The notes beneath the pieces are model-generated. The model did no database searches. It worked only from the letters and a program-made list of their open reading frames with translations, and was not told the origin of the DNA. A DNA stretch of 64,000 nt from the NCBI GenBank assembly GCA_016712405.1, contig JADJRD010000014.1, positions 186,001 to 250,000 of the forward strand. The letters run 5' to 3'. Shown piece after piece: positions 17,355 through 27,143 of this stretch. Each line of letters starts with the position of its first letter. Position 1 is the first letter of the stretch. The stretch is from Cellvibrio sp. (GTDB lineage Bacteria > Pseudomonadota > Gammaproteobacteria > Pseudomonadales > Cellvibrionaceae). The translations under genes and the position numbers were made by a program.

Positions 17355-18623
17355 TTGTCTACCATCAAAAGATCAAAGACTTTATTATTGCTAATATTGT
17401 CATTCGGTGCTCAGCAGTTTTCGATACCGCTGGAATTGACTCCTATACGACCTTACATGGTGTTAGTTCTCATTTTGTATCTAGTGGTTTTTATCAAAAT
17501 GATTCAGCATCGACGGGTGATCTTTAGCGTTTCAATTATTGATCTGCTACTTTTACTATTGTATAGCTATCTCTCGCTTACTATCTTCTATGCGCAATCA
17601 TTAGGGCTTGGGCTTCACTTAATGGTGGGGTTAGTAGTGTTGTTGGCATCTTTAATCATTATAAAAATTTATGCAGAACCCCTTTCTTTAGATGAGCTCA
17701 GAATGACCTTGGCTCAAGCAGCAAAACTATTTTTCGTGGGCTCCTTCCTTTGGTATGTCACTGGTTGCATTGCTTTTTACTTTTTTGGGTATTTGAGCGG
17801 GACTTATGACGAAAGCAAGGGATTCATTGGCGTTCAGGGACTTTTTTTAGAAGGTGGGGTAGCTCCAAGGTTTAGAGGTATTTGTGACAGTCCAAATAAT
17901 TTCGGCATTTACGCTATGGTGCTACTTCCTATATTACTCTCATATGAACGCAAATTACCATTTTATATGTATGCAATAATTTTGGTTTGCATACTACTTA
18001 CAATGTCAACAACAACCTATTTTGCATGCTTCATTTTGATTTGTGTTTATTTAATGCGCGCATTACTAAGTTTAAAGGCGAAACAGATTGCATCTATTGT
18101 GGTTTTGGGGGTATCAATCTTTGCTGTTGTCTATTTGATATTGAACTTTTTTGTAGATGAATCGGAAATAGAAAATTTCAACGAATTTGCTGCTACTCGC
18201 CTGGCTAGAGCGGAGACAGGTAGTGGTCGCTGGGAATTGTGGGAATTCACACTCAATTTAATATGGAATAGCCCTATCTTTGGTTATGGTTTAAATCAAT
18301 CAAGAGAATTGTTATTGCCGTTACGAAACGTCCAAAGTACACACAATAGTATTTTAGAGCTGCTAATTGAAGGGGGGGCTATTGCATTGTTATTCTATCT
18401 AACTTTGTTAGTAGTATGTTTTTTCTGTATTTGCAGTAAGGTAAAAAATAGGCATGATAAGACTTGGATGTTGTATTCATTTATTGGCTCTTTTGTATTT
18501 TCTATTGCAAACGTCTTGGTTTATGGAGATTCTTTTATCTTAATGCTTGCCTTGATTTCTGTATTTCTTGTTAAGCAAAAGCATCCACAATCAACTCTTA
18601 GGGAGCATGCTATTGACAAATAA
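17355..18623 (+). CDS. O-antigen polymerase/ligase-family membrane protein (Wzy-like)
   Basis: The 422-residue polytopic membrane protein has roughly ten to twelve hydrophobic segments. The periplasmic-loop signature of the Wzy_C (O-antigen ligase) family is visible near residue 285: TGSGRWELWEFTLN, then SPIFGYGLNQSRE and THNSILELLIEGG. These proteins either polymerise repeat units (Wzy) or ligate chains to lipid A-core (WaaL). The start is TTG 17355 with a weak ribosome site, so the N-terminus is uncertain. The 3' end overlaps the following glycosyltransferase start (ATG 18607) by 17 bases. Confidence 0.8.
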   Translation: MSTIKRSKTLLLLILSFGAQQFSIPLELTPIRPYMVLVLILYLVVFIKMIQHRRVIFSVSIIDLLLLLLYSYLSLTIFYAQSLGLGLHLMVGLVVLLASLIIIKIYAEPLSLDELRMTLAQAAKLFFVGSFLWYVTGCIAFYFFGYLSGTYDESKGFIGVQGLFLEGGVAPRFRGICDSPNNFGIYAMVLLPILLSYERKLPFYMYAIILVCILLTMSTTTYFACFILICVYLMRALLSLKAKQIASIVVLGVSIFAVVYLILNFFVDESEIENFNEFAATRLARAETGSGRWELWEFTLNLIWNSPIFGYGLNQSRELLLPLRNVQSTHNSILELLIEGGAIALLFYLTLLVVCFFCICSKVKNRHDKTWMLYSFIGSFVFSIANVLVYGDSFILMLALISVFLVKQKHPQSTLREHAIDK

Positions 18624-19675
18624 CATTATTGATTTTTCGGTTATAATTCCATGTAAAAATGAAATTAAATACATCGATCAGGTGATTGAGAGTGTGTTTG
18701 CGCAAGATGCGTTTATTGACTGCAGTGGAGAAGTCTTTATCATTGACGGCGGATCTAGTGATGGCACAGCAGAAAGAGTTGCATTTTTTTGTGCGAATAG
18801 ACGTAATCTCATACTACTCGAAAATCAATTTGGTACTGTCTCTCCTGCACTAAACATAGGGATTGATGCTTCTTCCGGAAGGTATATTATTAGAATGGAT
18901 GTGCATGCACATTACCCACCTAACTATATCTCTTCGTTGATTCATCATATGGAGAAAAATCCTTGTACAGATAATGTTGGATATGCAATTGATACCACGC
19001 CCCCAAATGATTCAATAAAAGCGCATTCAATAGCACACATTTTGTCACATCAATATGGAATCGGCTCTGCACTTTTTCGTTTAAGAATAACGAGCCCTCA
19101 GGTTGTTGATACAGTACCATTTGGTTGCTTCAGAAGGGAGATATTTGAGCGTCTAGGCAAGTTTGATACAGAATTAATTCGCAATCAAGATGATGAATTC
19201 AATGGGCGCATTGTGAATGCGAATGGTAGGATAATACTTCTTCCGGATATGAGAGTTATTTACTTTCCTAGAGAAACATACTCAAAACTATGGGCAATGT
19301 ATTATCAATATGGGATGTTTAAGCCATTAGTACTGGCAAAACTTCGTCGTCCCACAACGGTTAGGCAGCTTGTGCCTCCATTGTTTGTTGCAGGCTTATT
19401 ACTATTAATTTTCTTATCTATTTTGGGGCTTTCATATTCTATAGTTACTCTCTTTATGGTAGTGTTTTTATATATTCTGATATCGATTTTCACCACAAAG
19501 GGACCTTTCAGCACGTGCATATTTTAACAATTCTAAAAGGAAAAAAATAACTTATTATCCACATGTTCTATGCGCAATGCTTACGACACATGTTGCATAT
19601 GGTTGTGGCTATTGGATTGGATTAGTAAAGATAATTTTTGGTATTCGTACAGCTTCAATAAAGAGCTCCAGATAA
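18607..19675 (+). pseudogene. Family 2 glycosyltransferase (ExoA-like), one frameshift
   Basis: ATG 18607 begins MLLTNNIIDFSVIIPCKNE, the GT-A N-terminus. EVFIIDGGSSDGTAE, IRMDVHAHYPP (DxH-type metal site) and RNQDDEFNGRI are the usual GT2 motifs. A pair of C-terminal membrane segments follows near residue 255. The frame ends at 19527, but one extra base in AAAGGGA near 19500 explains this. One frame on, ARAYFNNSKRKKITYYPH and a further hydrophobic tail (VAYGCGYWIGLVKIIFG) continue to a stop at 19675. This is the C-terminal pattern of succinoglycan ExoA-like transferases. The restored protein is about 355 residues. Sugar specificity is not readable. Confidence 0.83.
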
Positions 19676-19682
19676 TGACTAT

Positions 19683-20270
19683 ATGAAAAGATTCTTAGAT
19701 TTTATGATAGCTAGTATTGGGGTGATTATTTTGATACCAGTTTTTATTTTTCTGGTGCTTCTATTGTTGGCTTTCCAGGGTAGGCCGGTATTTTTTATTC
19801 AGGAGAGAGTAGGATTAAATGGAGTGACGTTCACTCTTTATAAGTTTAGAACAATGGAAAATTGCTCTCGCTCTAGGCTTGGCTCATTTGATATAGGAAA
19901 TACTAGTCGTGTAACTAAAATAGGCAGAATTCTTAGAGCAACTAAACTCGATGAGCTTCCACAATTGTTTAATGTTTTGGCGGGAGATATGTCTCTTGTT
20001 GGGCCCCGACCAGAAGTGAGAAAGTGGGTTGATGTTTATCCAGCTCGATGGGCCTACATTCATACTGTGCGCCCAGGGATTACTGATCCGGCATCTATCA
20101 AATATCGCAATGAAGAAACACTATTAAGCCAATCAGCCAATCCGGAAGAAACTTACAGATTTATAATACTTCCCCAAAAACTTAGTATATATGAGGCCTA
20201 TATTAATTCTAGGTCTACGATTGGAGATGTTAAAATCATTCTAGCAACGTTGATTGCTGTTTTTAAATAG
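19683..20270 (+). CDS. Initiating sugar-phosphate transferase to undecaprenyl phosphate (PglC-like)
   Basis: The 195-residue product is the small catalytic form of the bacterial sugar transferase family. It starts with KRFLDFMIASIGVIILIPVF, the re-entrant membrane helix. Further parts are VFFIQERVG, LYKFRTM, the catalytic Asp-Glu in KLDELPQLFNVL, and MSLVGPRPE. It transfers a sugar-1-phosphate from a UDP-sugar to undecaprenyl phosphate at the inner membrane and starts the repeat unit. Small single-domain members such as PglC prefer UDP-diNAc-bacillosamine. That fits the 4-amino-sugar enzymes of this locus, although the substrate is inferred. It lies 7 bp after the GT2 gene. Confidence 0.93.
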   Translation: MKRFLDFMIASIGVIILIPVFIFLVLLLLAFQGRPVFFIQERVGLNGVTFTLYKFRTMENCSRSRLGSFDIGNTSRVTKIGRILRATKLDELPQLFNVLAGDMSLVGPRPEVRKWVDVYPARWAYIHTVRPGITDPASIKYRNEETLLSQSANPEETYRFIILPQKLSIYEAYINSRSTIGDVKIILATLIAVFK

Positions 20271-20278
20271 AGAGCCCT

Positions 20279-21446
20279 ATGCGCAAAATTCCTTTTTCCA
20301 AAATTGATTGCAATGGAAACGAGTTGTCATATGTTAAGGAGGTGATTGAAAGTGGTTGGTTGACAACTGCGGCAAAAGCAAAAGAATTCGAGCAGAATTT
20401 TGCAAAAGCAATAAATGTTAAAAACGTCTTTGCGGTGAATTCATGCACATCAGCCCTTCATCTTGCGCTTGATGCACTAAACGTAAAAGCAGGTGAGAAA
20501 GTATTTGTTCCTACAATGACGTTTACTGCAACAGCTGAAGTCATTCGCTATATGGGTGCAGATCCGATATTCCTTGATGTAGATCGTTCGACCGCCTTAT
20601 TGACTCCTGATATTTTATCAAAAGCAATTAAGCTATATCCTGATGTTAAAGTATTGATGGCTGTCCATTTTGGGGGCAATCCTTGGATCTAGACCCCCAT
20701 AACCTGGCTCAATTTATGGCATTTGCAAGAGTAACAACATTCAAATTATTGAGGACGCTGCACATGCTTTTCCCGCTACAGATGGAGGCGTAGCCGTAGG
20801 TGGCCGTGGCCATATTTCATGTTTCAGTTTCTATGCAAACAAAACAATAACCACAGGCGAAGGAGGAGTCATTGCAACTAACGACGATGAGCTTGCGGCT
20901 AGGATAAAATTAATGCGATTACATGGTATAAATAGAGATGTTTGGGATAGATTTACCTCTTCAAAATCCAACTGGGAATATGATGTTGTTGCGCCGGGAT
21001 TCAAATACAATATGCCTGATATAAATGCAGCTATCGGATTGGCTCAATTGGAAAGGGCTTATGTCATGCACGAAAATAGAATTCGATGCGCAGAATTTTA
21101 TTTTAAAAAACTTGGGGGTATGGAAAAGATCAATCTACCTAACCTACGTGTTCCGTTTGCTCATCATGCTTGGCATCTTTTCCCAATCACATTGAATGAA
21201 AGTGCTCCGATATCTAGGAATGAACTAATTGAAAAATTATCAACAGATGGTATAGGTACATCGGTTCATTATAAACCCCTTCATCAAATGACATACTATA
21301 AAAGCACTTACAATCTAAACGAAAACCACTACCCGAATTCTGAATGGATTTGGAGGAATTGTATTTCACTTCCAATATACCCTTCTTTAACAACAGACGA
21401 TTTACAGTATGTTACAGATCGCATTGCACATCATCTTAAGGCTTGA
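20279..21446 (+). pseudogene. DegT/DnrJ/EryC1 sugar aminotransferase, two frameshifts
   Basis: The first part (IPFSKIDCNGNELSYVKEV, VNSCTSALHLALDAL, VPTMTFTATAEV) stops at 20692 because a base is missing at about 20676-20679. One frame back SLDLDPHNLAQFMAFARV is readable. A second missing base near 20731-20734 returns the frame for NNIQIIEDAAHAFPA, the PLP-Lys motif FYANKTITTGEGG and the rest to 21446. The restored length is about 389 residues. It would aminate a keto-UDP-sugar using PLP and glutamate. Its place directly after the PglC-like transferase gene resembles PglE or WbpE. As written only a 137-residue fragment without the active-site Lys is made. Confidence 0.87.
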
Positions 21447-21449
21447 GCT

Positions 21450-22643
21450 ATGCGATCGAGTGATTCTTTTGGAGAAAAAAAACTCGAGAAAATAGCTTTC
21501 CGGTGGTCTTCATTCGGCTTGTTAGTCTTTATCTTTTCTTTTCTTTGGTCTCCTTCTAGGGATGGGATACAGGGGCTTTTTGCATTATTATTTTTTCTTC
21601 CTGTTTTTTTTCTATTACTCACAAGTGGACTTCGGTTGAAGTTTTACGGAGGATGGGCAGCATTTTCTGCTTTGGCATTTGGAGGATTCTCAGCTTTTAG
21701 TACAACTTGGTCAAAGCAACCCGATATTGCATTTCAATTGATTCAGTTGGTAACTCTAACAGCTTGGCTTTGCGGCGCAAGATTAATATTTGAAAAGAGA
21801 GAAGTGGAATTAATTAATTACATACTATGGTTTGTTGCATTGGGCTCCCTCACAATTTTATTATCCGTTGTTTATTATTTCCTATTTTTATATGTGCCAT
21901 CTTATGCTGAGGCTCGCTTCAGTGGCTGGAATGTTTTCAGAAATCAAAATGAAGTTGGTGCATTTTCAGGCATATTGACTTTGCTCTCAATTACCATTGC
22001 CTTATCAGCAGACTCAAAAGGAAAATTTTATGCCTTTTATTTTTTCTCTGCATGTGCGGCAACGGGATTAATAGCGTCTTTTAGTAGAGGGGCTTTATTG
22101 GCATTCGTGATTATGCTGGCAATTCTAATTATTTTATATAGACCAGCCTGCGCGCGATTATTTCCGCTAATGCTGACTTTTGGTTTATTCGTGCTTTGCT
22201 TGTTTTTTCTATATCCCAATGCGTTTGATTTTGGTACTCGTGGATACCATATTGGGTTAAGATCTGCCATTTGGTCGCATGTATATGAATCCTTCAAAAC
22301 TAATCAATTAGTTGGAATAGGGCTTTCCAAAAACACAACGATATCGATTGAGGGCATGGCTTATAATCATGCACACAGCGCATGGTTAGATACAATTTAC
22401 CGTACAGGTATTATTGGGATTTCGCTTTTTCTTTGGCATTTGCGGCTTGTATTTAAGTTGAAGCTGTCGCCTGCTGTCGAACCATTACTTTTCCTATGGT
22501 TGGGATATGGGCTGTTGTTCAACCTATTTGATGGTAGATGTTTTTTTGGAGAACTTGGCGCAAAATGGTTTTTCTATTGGATTCCTATAGGGTTAATTAT
22601 AGCCTATGGTTCTAGTGCAACTAATAAAAAAATACCATCTTAG
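21450..22643 (+). CDS. O-antigen ligase/polymerase-family membrane protein
   Basis: The 397-residue polytopic membrane protein starts 3 bp after the aminotransferase gene. About ten hydrophobic segments surround a periplasmic region with the Wzy_C-type motif: GLRSAIWSHVYESFKTNQLVG, GIGLSKN and NHAHSAWLDTIYRTG (the conserved H-x-x-x-L-x-x-x-x-x-x-G arrangement). It is the second such protein in the locus. With the 17355 gene it probably divides the polymerase and ligase roles, but which is which cannot be told. FSRGALLAFVIML lies in the expected membrane core. Confidence 0.8.
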   Translation: MRSSDSFGEKKLEKIAFRWSSFGLLVFIFSFLWSPSRDGIQGLFALLFFLPVFFLLLTSGLRLKFYGGWAAFSALAFGGFSAFSTTWSKQPDIAFQLIQLVTLTAWLCGARLIFEKREVELINYILWFVALGSLTILLSVVYYFLFLYVPSYAEARFSGWNVFRNQNEVGAFSGILTLLSITIALSADSKGKFYAFYFFSACAATGLIASFSRGALLAFVIMLAILIILYRPACARLFPLMLTFGLFVLCLFFLYPNAFDFGTRGYHIGLRSAIWSHVYESFKTNQLVGIGLSKNTTISIEGMAYNHAHSAWLDTIYRTGIIGISLFLWHLRLVFKLKLSPAVEPLLFLWLGYGLLFNLFDGRCFFGELGAKWFFYWIPIGLIIAYGSSATNKKIPS

Positions 22644-22679
22644 CATTACTTACCTTACAAATAGGCAAAGATAAATACG

Positions 22680-23330
22680 ATGAACGATATTGACTTGTAT
22701 AAAAACAAAGGGCTCTTGCGGCTTAGTTTTGGATGGAATTTTAAAGTGTGGTCTAAGCCATTTTTAGAAGCGCAGCAGTACATTAACAACATCCCAAAAG
22801 ATGTACTTGAAATTGGAGCGGGAAAGTTTTCTGCAGCTTCTCTAGTTTTTCATGGGCTCAGCGAGAGGATCACTATTGGATATTATACAGATGACCAGAA
22901 GCATGCTGTTGAAAATATAGTGAATGAAGTATGTGCAAAATATCCATCAAACACTGTATACATCGTAGAAAAAATTGATGCATTTACTATCAATAAAAAA
23001 TACGATTTAGTAATAATGAAAAGTGTGTTGGGAGGGCTGTTTCGGCTGGAAAAAAGTAGTATCAATGATTGTAATATTTTCATGCAAAATCTAGCATCAA
23101 GAACCCTGCGCAATGAGGGTACCATAATAACAATTGATAATGGTAAATCACTTTTTGAAAAATTAATTTTAAAGTTTGGGGCGAGGAAGAATGGCTGGAG
23201 ATTTTTTATAAAAAATGAATTACCGTGTGCTCAACATCAGTTTTATTTTGGGCTATTGTCCGCGTTTACTTGTGAAACTAGATTGGGGTTTTCGGGGCAA
23301 TTAATTGATAATTATATAGTCGCCCGTTAA
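22680..23330 (+). CDS. Class I SAM-dependent methyltransferase-like protein, C-terminus replaced by IS sequence
   Basis: The 216-residue product has the SAM-binding motif I DVLEIGAGKFSAASLV near residue 40 and YDLVIMKSVLGG in the motif IV area. It therefore looks like a methyltransferase, perhaps acting on a sugar of the polysaccharide. The last codons (after DNYI) and the stop lie inside the inverted repeat of the IS5-like element that starts at 23318. If that element and one 4-bp ATAT duplication are removed, the frame continues from DNYI directly into IYPLDLALSKIINTSPT and stops at 29127, giving about 237 residues. The present form thus lacks about 24 native residues and may or may not be active. 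Confidence 0.72.
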   Translation: MNDIDLYKNKGLLRLSFGWNFKVWSKPFLEAQQYINNIPKDVLEIGAGKFSAASLVFHGLSERITIGYYTDDQKHAVENIVNEVCAKYPSNTVYIVEKIDAFTINKKYDLVIMKSVLGGLFRLEKSSINDCNIFMQNLASRTLRNEGTIITIDNGKSLFEKLILKFGARKNGWRFFIKNELPCAQHQFYFGLLSAFTCETRLGFSGQLIDNYIVAR

Positions 23331-23880
23331 AAACCACTTAACTCACTAATTTCAAAGAAAAAAATAAGCGAAATTAACACTCCAAATTGCAAGAAAACCG
23401 CATTAGACTATACAAAACCTTGCGATTTGGAGTTCATTATTGTGAAACCCCGCCCATCAAAAGAAACGAAAATCGACGATCTTTTTCGTTCTCGCTTAAC
23501 CCAAATCATCAACACTCAGCATGAGCTCGTACGGCTAGCCGATAAAATTGATTGGGCGCATATCGACCAACAGGTGCAACCGTTTTTCGCTGTTGAGGGC
23601 CGCCCTGCAATTCCCTCTCGCTTTATGATCGGTCTGCATATTTTAAAAAGCATGTACCAATTATCGTAAGCGCCAAATAAACCCCACTCTTGCCAGCTTG
23701 TAAGCAATATCGCACAGCAAAATCCGAAAATTCCCACTGGCACATAAAATTTCAATAGATAAAATGACCAGCGCAAGGACGGGAACCAAAACAGGAAGTT
23801 TCGGTTAACGGAAAACCGTTTCAGGATGAAGCGATTAAATGGATGTTGAACTGTAGGGACAAAGACAGGAGCCGATGATG

Positions 23881-25506
23881 TCATGATGACGTTTGAACTG
23901 CAGGATGCGGGAGTTGGCAGGACGCGACTCCCTTTTTTATTTCGAATGTATTTTTCTTATTATTGTTTTCGTTTTTCAGATCACAATTCCACGGCAAACA
24001 TTTTTCTATTTCTTCAACAGTTGTTGCGTTAGGTAATTCCGTAAAAATATTTTTCAAATAGGCATAAGGTTCAAGGCCATTGGCTTTTGCAGTTTCAATC
24101 AAGCTGTATAAATTGGCACTTGAGGTTGCGCCTTTTTGACTCGCACTGAACAACCAATTTTTTCGACCCACCACAAAAGGTCTAATAGCATTTTCAGCGG
24201 CATTGTTATCTATCGGATAATCCCCCGAATCGAGATAACGAATTAATCTTGGCCATTGCTCGTGTAAATAAAATAACGCTTTACCAATCGCCGATTCAGG
24301 CGGCGAATGGGCAATGCTTTTATCCAGCCAGGATTTTAATTTATCGATAATCGGTTTGGATTGTTGTTGTCGTACAGTCAATTTTTCGGATGATGTCTTT
24401 TCTTTGATATCACTTTCAATGCGATAGAGTTGTTGAATGTAGGCCAATGCCTGATCCGCTTTTCCGGTTTTGCCTTTGGGTTGCATTTTTTGCGCATCGA
24501 CAAATTTGCGTCGTGCATGTGCCCAACAACCTAATCGATGTAGTTGATTTTTGTCGCACACACCGTTGTAGCCGGAAAAACCATCGACCATCAGTGCGCC
24601 TTGATAATCGCGCAGTAAAGCTTCAGCGGCTTTTCCACTGCGTGTCGGCTCGTATTGAAACAACACCGCAGCACAGGTTGGCATTGTGCAGCGCAATACC
24701 CACATAAAACTCTGTGTTTCAGCCGCGCGGCCAGGTTCATTCAAGACTTGCACTATTGTCTCGTCTGCGTGAAGAATGTTTTGATCCAATATTTTTTCGT
24801 GAATCAAATTAATCAGTGGTTGCACTAACTGACCGCAACGAATCATCCAATTCGCTAATGTGGTGCGATCCAATTCAATGCCAATACGTTTGAAGATGTC
24901 GGTTTGTCGATAAAGTGGTAAAGCATCTACATATTTTGTGTAGCAACACTCGCGAGCAAACCGGGTGATGCGATACTTTTGTCGATAGGTTGGGCAGGCT
25001 TACTGGCCGTGATTAAAAATCCTTCGCAGCAAGGGCAGGCGTATTTTAAACGCTTGTGGTGCAGCACTTGAATCTTCGCTGGAATCACATCCAGTTGTTC
25101 GTGTGATTCAAAACCGATTTTTTTAAAACAGAACCATCGTGCGGGCAGACTTTCTGCTCTTCAGGCAGATCATGGATAATCTCAACGCGAGGTAAATTCG
25201 CAGGAATAGATTCGCGATGTTTTTGCGTTGATGCGCTGTAACAGTAACCGTGGCATCTTGTGATTCAACTTCGGTATTCGAAGAAGCGCTTTCATCTTCT
25301 TCCGCCTCAACAAACAAGTCAGCCTGAATCGCTTCCAGCTTTTCACTGGAAGAGCCAAACTGTTTTTGATTCAGTGAGCGAATGTAGTCTTCGAGCAGTT
25401 GAATGCGGTTGTTTTTATCAGAGATGACTTTATTGTTTTCTGAAATAATTTTATCTTTTTCAGAAATTATTTCTTTTAGTTGATCTATTTCTTGAGTATT
25501 TTGCAT
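23881..25506 (-). pseudogene. tnpC: IS66 transposase TnpC, several frameshifts
   Basis: The gene reads from ATG at 25506 with a leucine-zipper-like N-terminus (DQLKEIISEKDKIISENN). It leaves frame near 25227, where the continuation RVEIIHDLPEEQKVCPHDGS is found one frame over. It shifts again near 25125 and 24960, then runs open from about 24890 to 23881. The catalytic parts are present: HADETIVQVL (Asp), LMVDGFSGY (Asp) and DNNAAENAIRPFVVGR (Glu), plus the zinc-binding Cys cluster CPCCEG in the middle. At least three single-base shifts stop it from making a functional transposase. Confidence 0.88.
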
Positions 25507-25572
25507 GAATGTATTTTACCAAAAATGCCATTCATGCAACAGAAAAATATTTCTTTAATAACAATAATTATA

Positions 25573-25923
25573 TTAAAACAAATCCGTAAATACAGATTCA
25601 GTGTGAGGCGTTAACTTCGCAATATCCAATCCACGCAACAACCAATCAAACTGCTCATCGGTTAATAACAAAACAGAATCACCCTTGCGCGGCCATTTGA
25701 ACTTGTTCTTCTCCAAGCGTTTATACCACAAACAAAACCCGGTTTTATCCCAATACAAAACCTTGATTTTGTTACGCGAGCGATTGCCAAACACAAACAG
25801 TGCACCGGAAAACGCATCCAACTCCATCATGTCGTTCACGCGAATACTTAACCCATTAATCGATTGTCGAAAATCCACTGGATCGCGGTGTATGTAAATC
25901 GCGACTGATTCCCAGCGAATCAT
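25573..25923 (-). CDS. tnpB: IS66 accessory protein TnpB
   Basis: The 116-residue product of the IS66 Orf2 family has the family pattern VDFRQSINGLSIRV, DAFSGALFVFGNRSRNKIKVLYWDKTGFCLWYKR split over its first 90 residues. TnpB is needed with TnpA and TnpC for IS66 movement; its biochemical role is not settled. The gene is intact, overlaps tnpA by 4 bases (start 25923, tnpA stop 25920), and lies 66 bp before tnpC. Confidence 0.95.
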   Translation of the reverse strand: MIRWESVAIYIHRDPVDFRQSINGLSIRVNDMMELDAFSGALFVFGNRSRNKIKVLYWDKTGFCLWYKRLEKNKFKWPRKGDSVLLLTDEQFDWLLRGLDIAKLTPHTESVFTDLF

Positions 25924-26219
25924 AACAGCACTTTAATCAGTTGCGACAGCCAGGCCACATCAGGCAAACTCTCAAACTGAAGTACGCAGGAGTCCAGACG
26001 ACATTGCACACTCATTTTCTTTTCAGGTATCGAAATCATTTTTTCTTTTTTTGGCTTAACGATTACAGGAATAAAATTGGCTGCTAATAATTGTTTTTTG
26101 CGCAGACTGAAATGCTTATCGCAAAGTTCATGTTGTTTGCAAAACTCGGCGGCGGACAAACCGCTGTCCGCATGTTGCTGAAAGAGTGATAGCCATTGTT
26201 CTTTGCTGCGACGAATCAT
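25920..26219 (-). CDS. tnpA: IS66 accessory protein TnpA
   Basis: The 99-residue product starts IRRSKEQWLSLFQQHADSGL and continues SAAEFCKQHELCDKHFSLRK, the helix-turn-helix pattern of IS66 OrfA. It is presumably a DNA-binding partner of the transposase. It is the first gene of the element on the minus strand, about 60 bases inside the right terminal repeat, and is intact. Confidence 0.93.
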   Translation of the reverse strand: MIRRSKEQWLSLFQQHADSGLSAAEFCKQHELCDKHFSLRKKQLLAANFIPVIVKPKKEKMISIPEKKMSVQCRLDSCVLQFESLPDVAWLSQLIKVLL

Positions 26220-27143
26220 AAAAGCCTCCGGTAATTATTTGGAGGCTTGAGGTTAAATCGTTTTGGGATTGAGCGTTAGGTGGGGTTTATTTGGCGCTTA
26301 CCAATTATCAGACGAAGCTGTTTGCGAACGCTGGGTTGAAAATCCGTATTACCAGTATTTTTGCGGCGAAGAATTTTTTCAACATACTTTTCCCATTCAG
26401 CGCTCGTCCATGACGCATTGGCGCAAGCGAGTCGGCGAATCATTTTTGAGCAGTTATTACAAGAAAGTTTACGCATTGCCTTTGTATCAAAGGCATTAAA
26501 AACCGATCAACTTAAACGCATTGTGGTGGATACCACCGTTCAACCAAAAGCCGTGACTTTTCCAACCGATGTAGGTTTGATGCGCAAAGCCATCACCTCT
26601 CTGGTCGATCTTGCCAAGAGAAACAATATCGATTTACGTCAAACCTATGAACGCGTGGTTAAACGTGCAGCGATTAAAAGTGGACGCTATCGTCACGCCA
26701 AACAAATGAAACGTGCAAAGCGAGAAGAGAAATTCATTCGTACACGGTTAGGTCGAGTAATTCGTGATATTAGCCGTAAAATACAGGGTAATGATGCACT
26801 GAAAGATATTTTTGCGGGGGATTTATTAAAGGCATTTACTGCGCAACATCAACAGCGTCACAGCAAAGAAAAATCTATTCATGGCATGCGCCAGAAACAG
26901 AATGCATTGGTAAAGGCAAAGCACATAAGCCTTATGAGTTTGGCTGCAAAGTGTCGGTAACAACCAATGTCAATTCTGCACCGGGCGGGCATTTTGTTTT
27001 GCACATTGGTGCTTTACATCTAAATCCGTTTGATGGGCACACACTTGCGCCCATATTGAAATCCTTCACAGAGCAAACAGGTGTCACACCAGAACGAATT
27101 TATGTCGATAAAGGTTATCAAGGGCATGATTACGAACATAAAT

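Larger units (their letters stand above)
23666..26301 (-). mobile_element. IS66-family insertion sequence, 2,636 bp, inside the IS5-like transposase gene
   Basis: Perfect 22-bp terminal inverted repeats lie at 23666-23687 (beginning GTAAGCGCCAAATAAACC) and 26280-26301. They are flanked by the 8-bp target duplication CAATTATC at 23658-23665 and 26302-26309, the duplication length typical of IS66. It contains tnpA, tnpB and tnpC on the minus strand in that order. About 190 bases between the left repeat and the tnpC end look non-coding. The intact repeats and duplication indicate a recent event. Confidence 0.96.
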
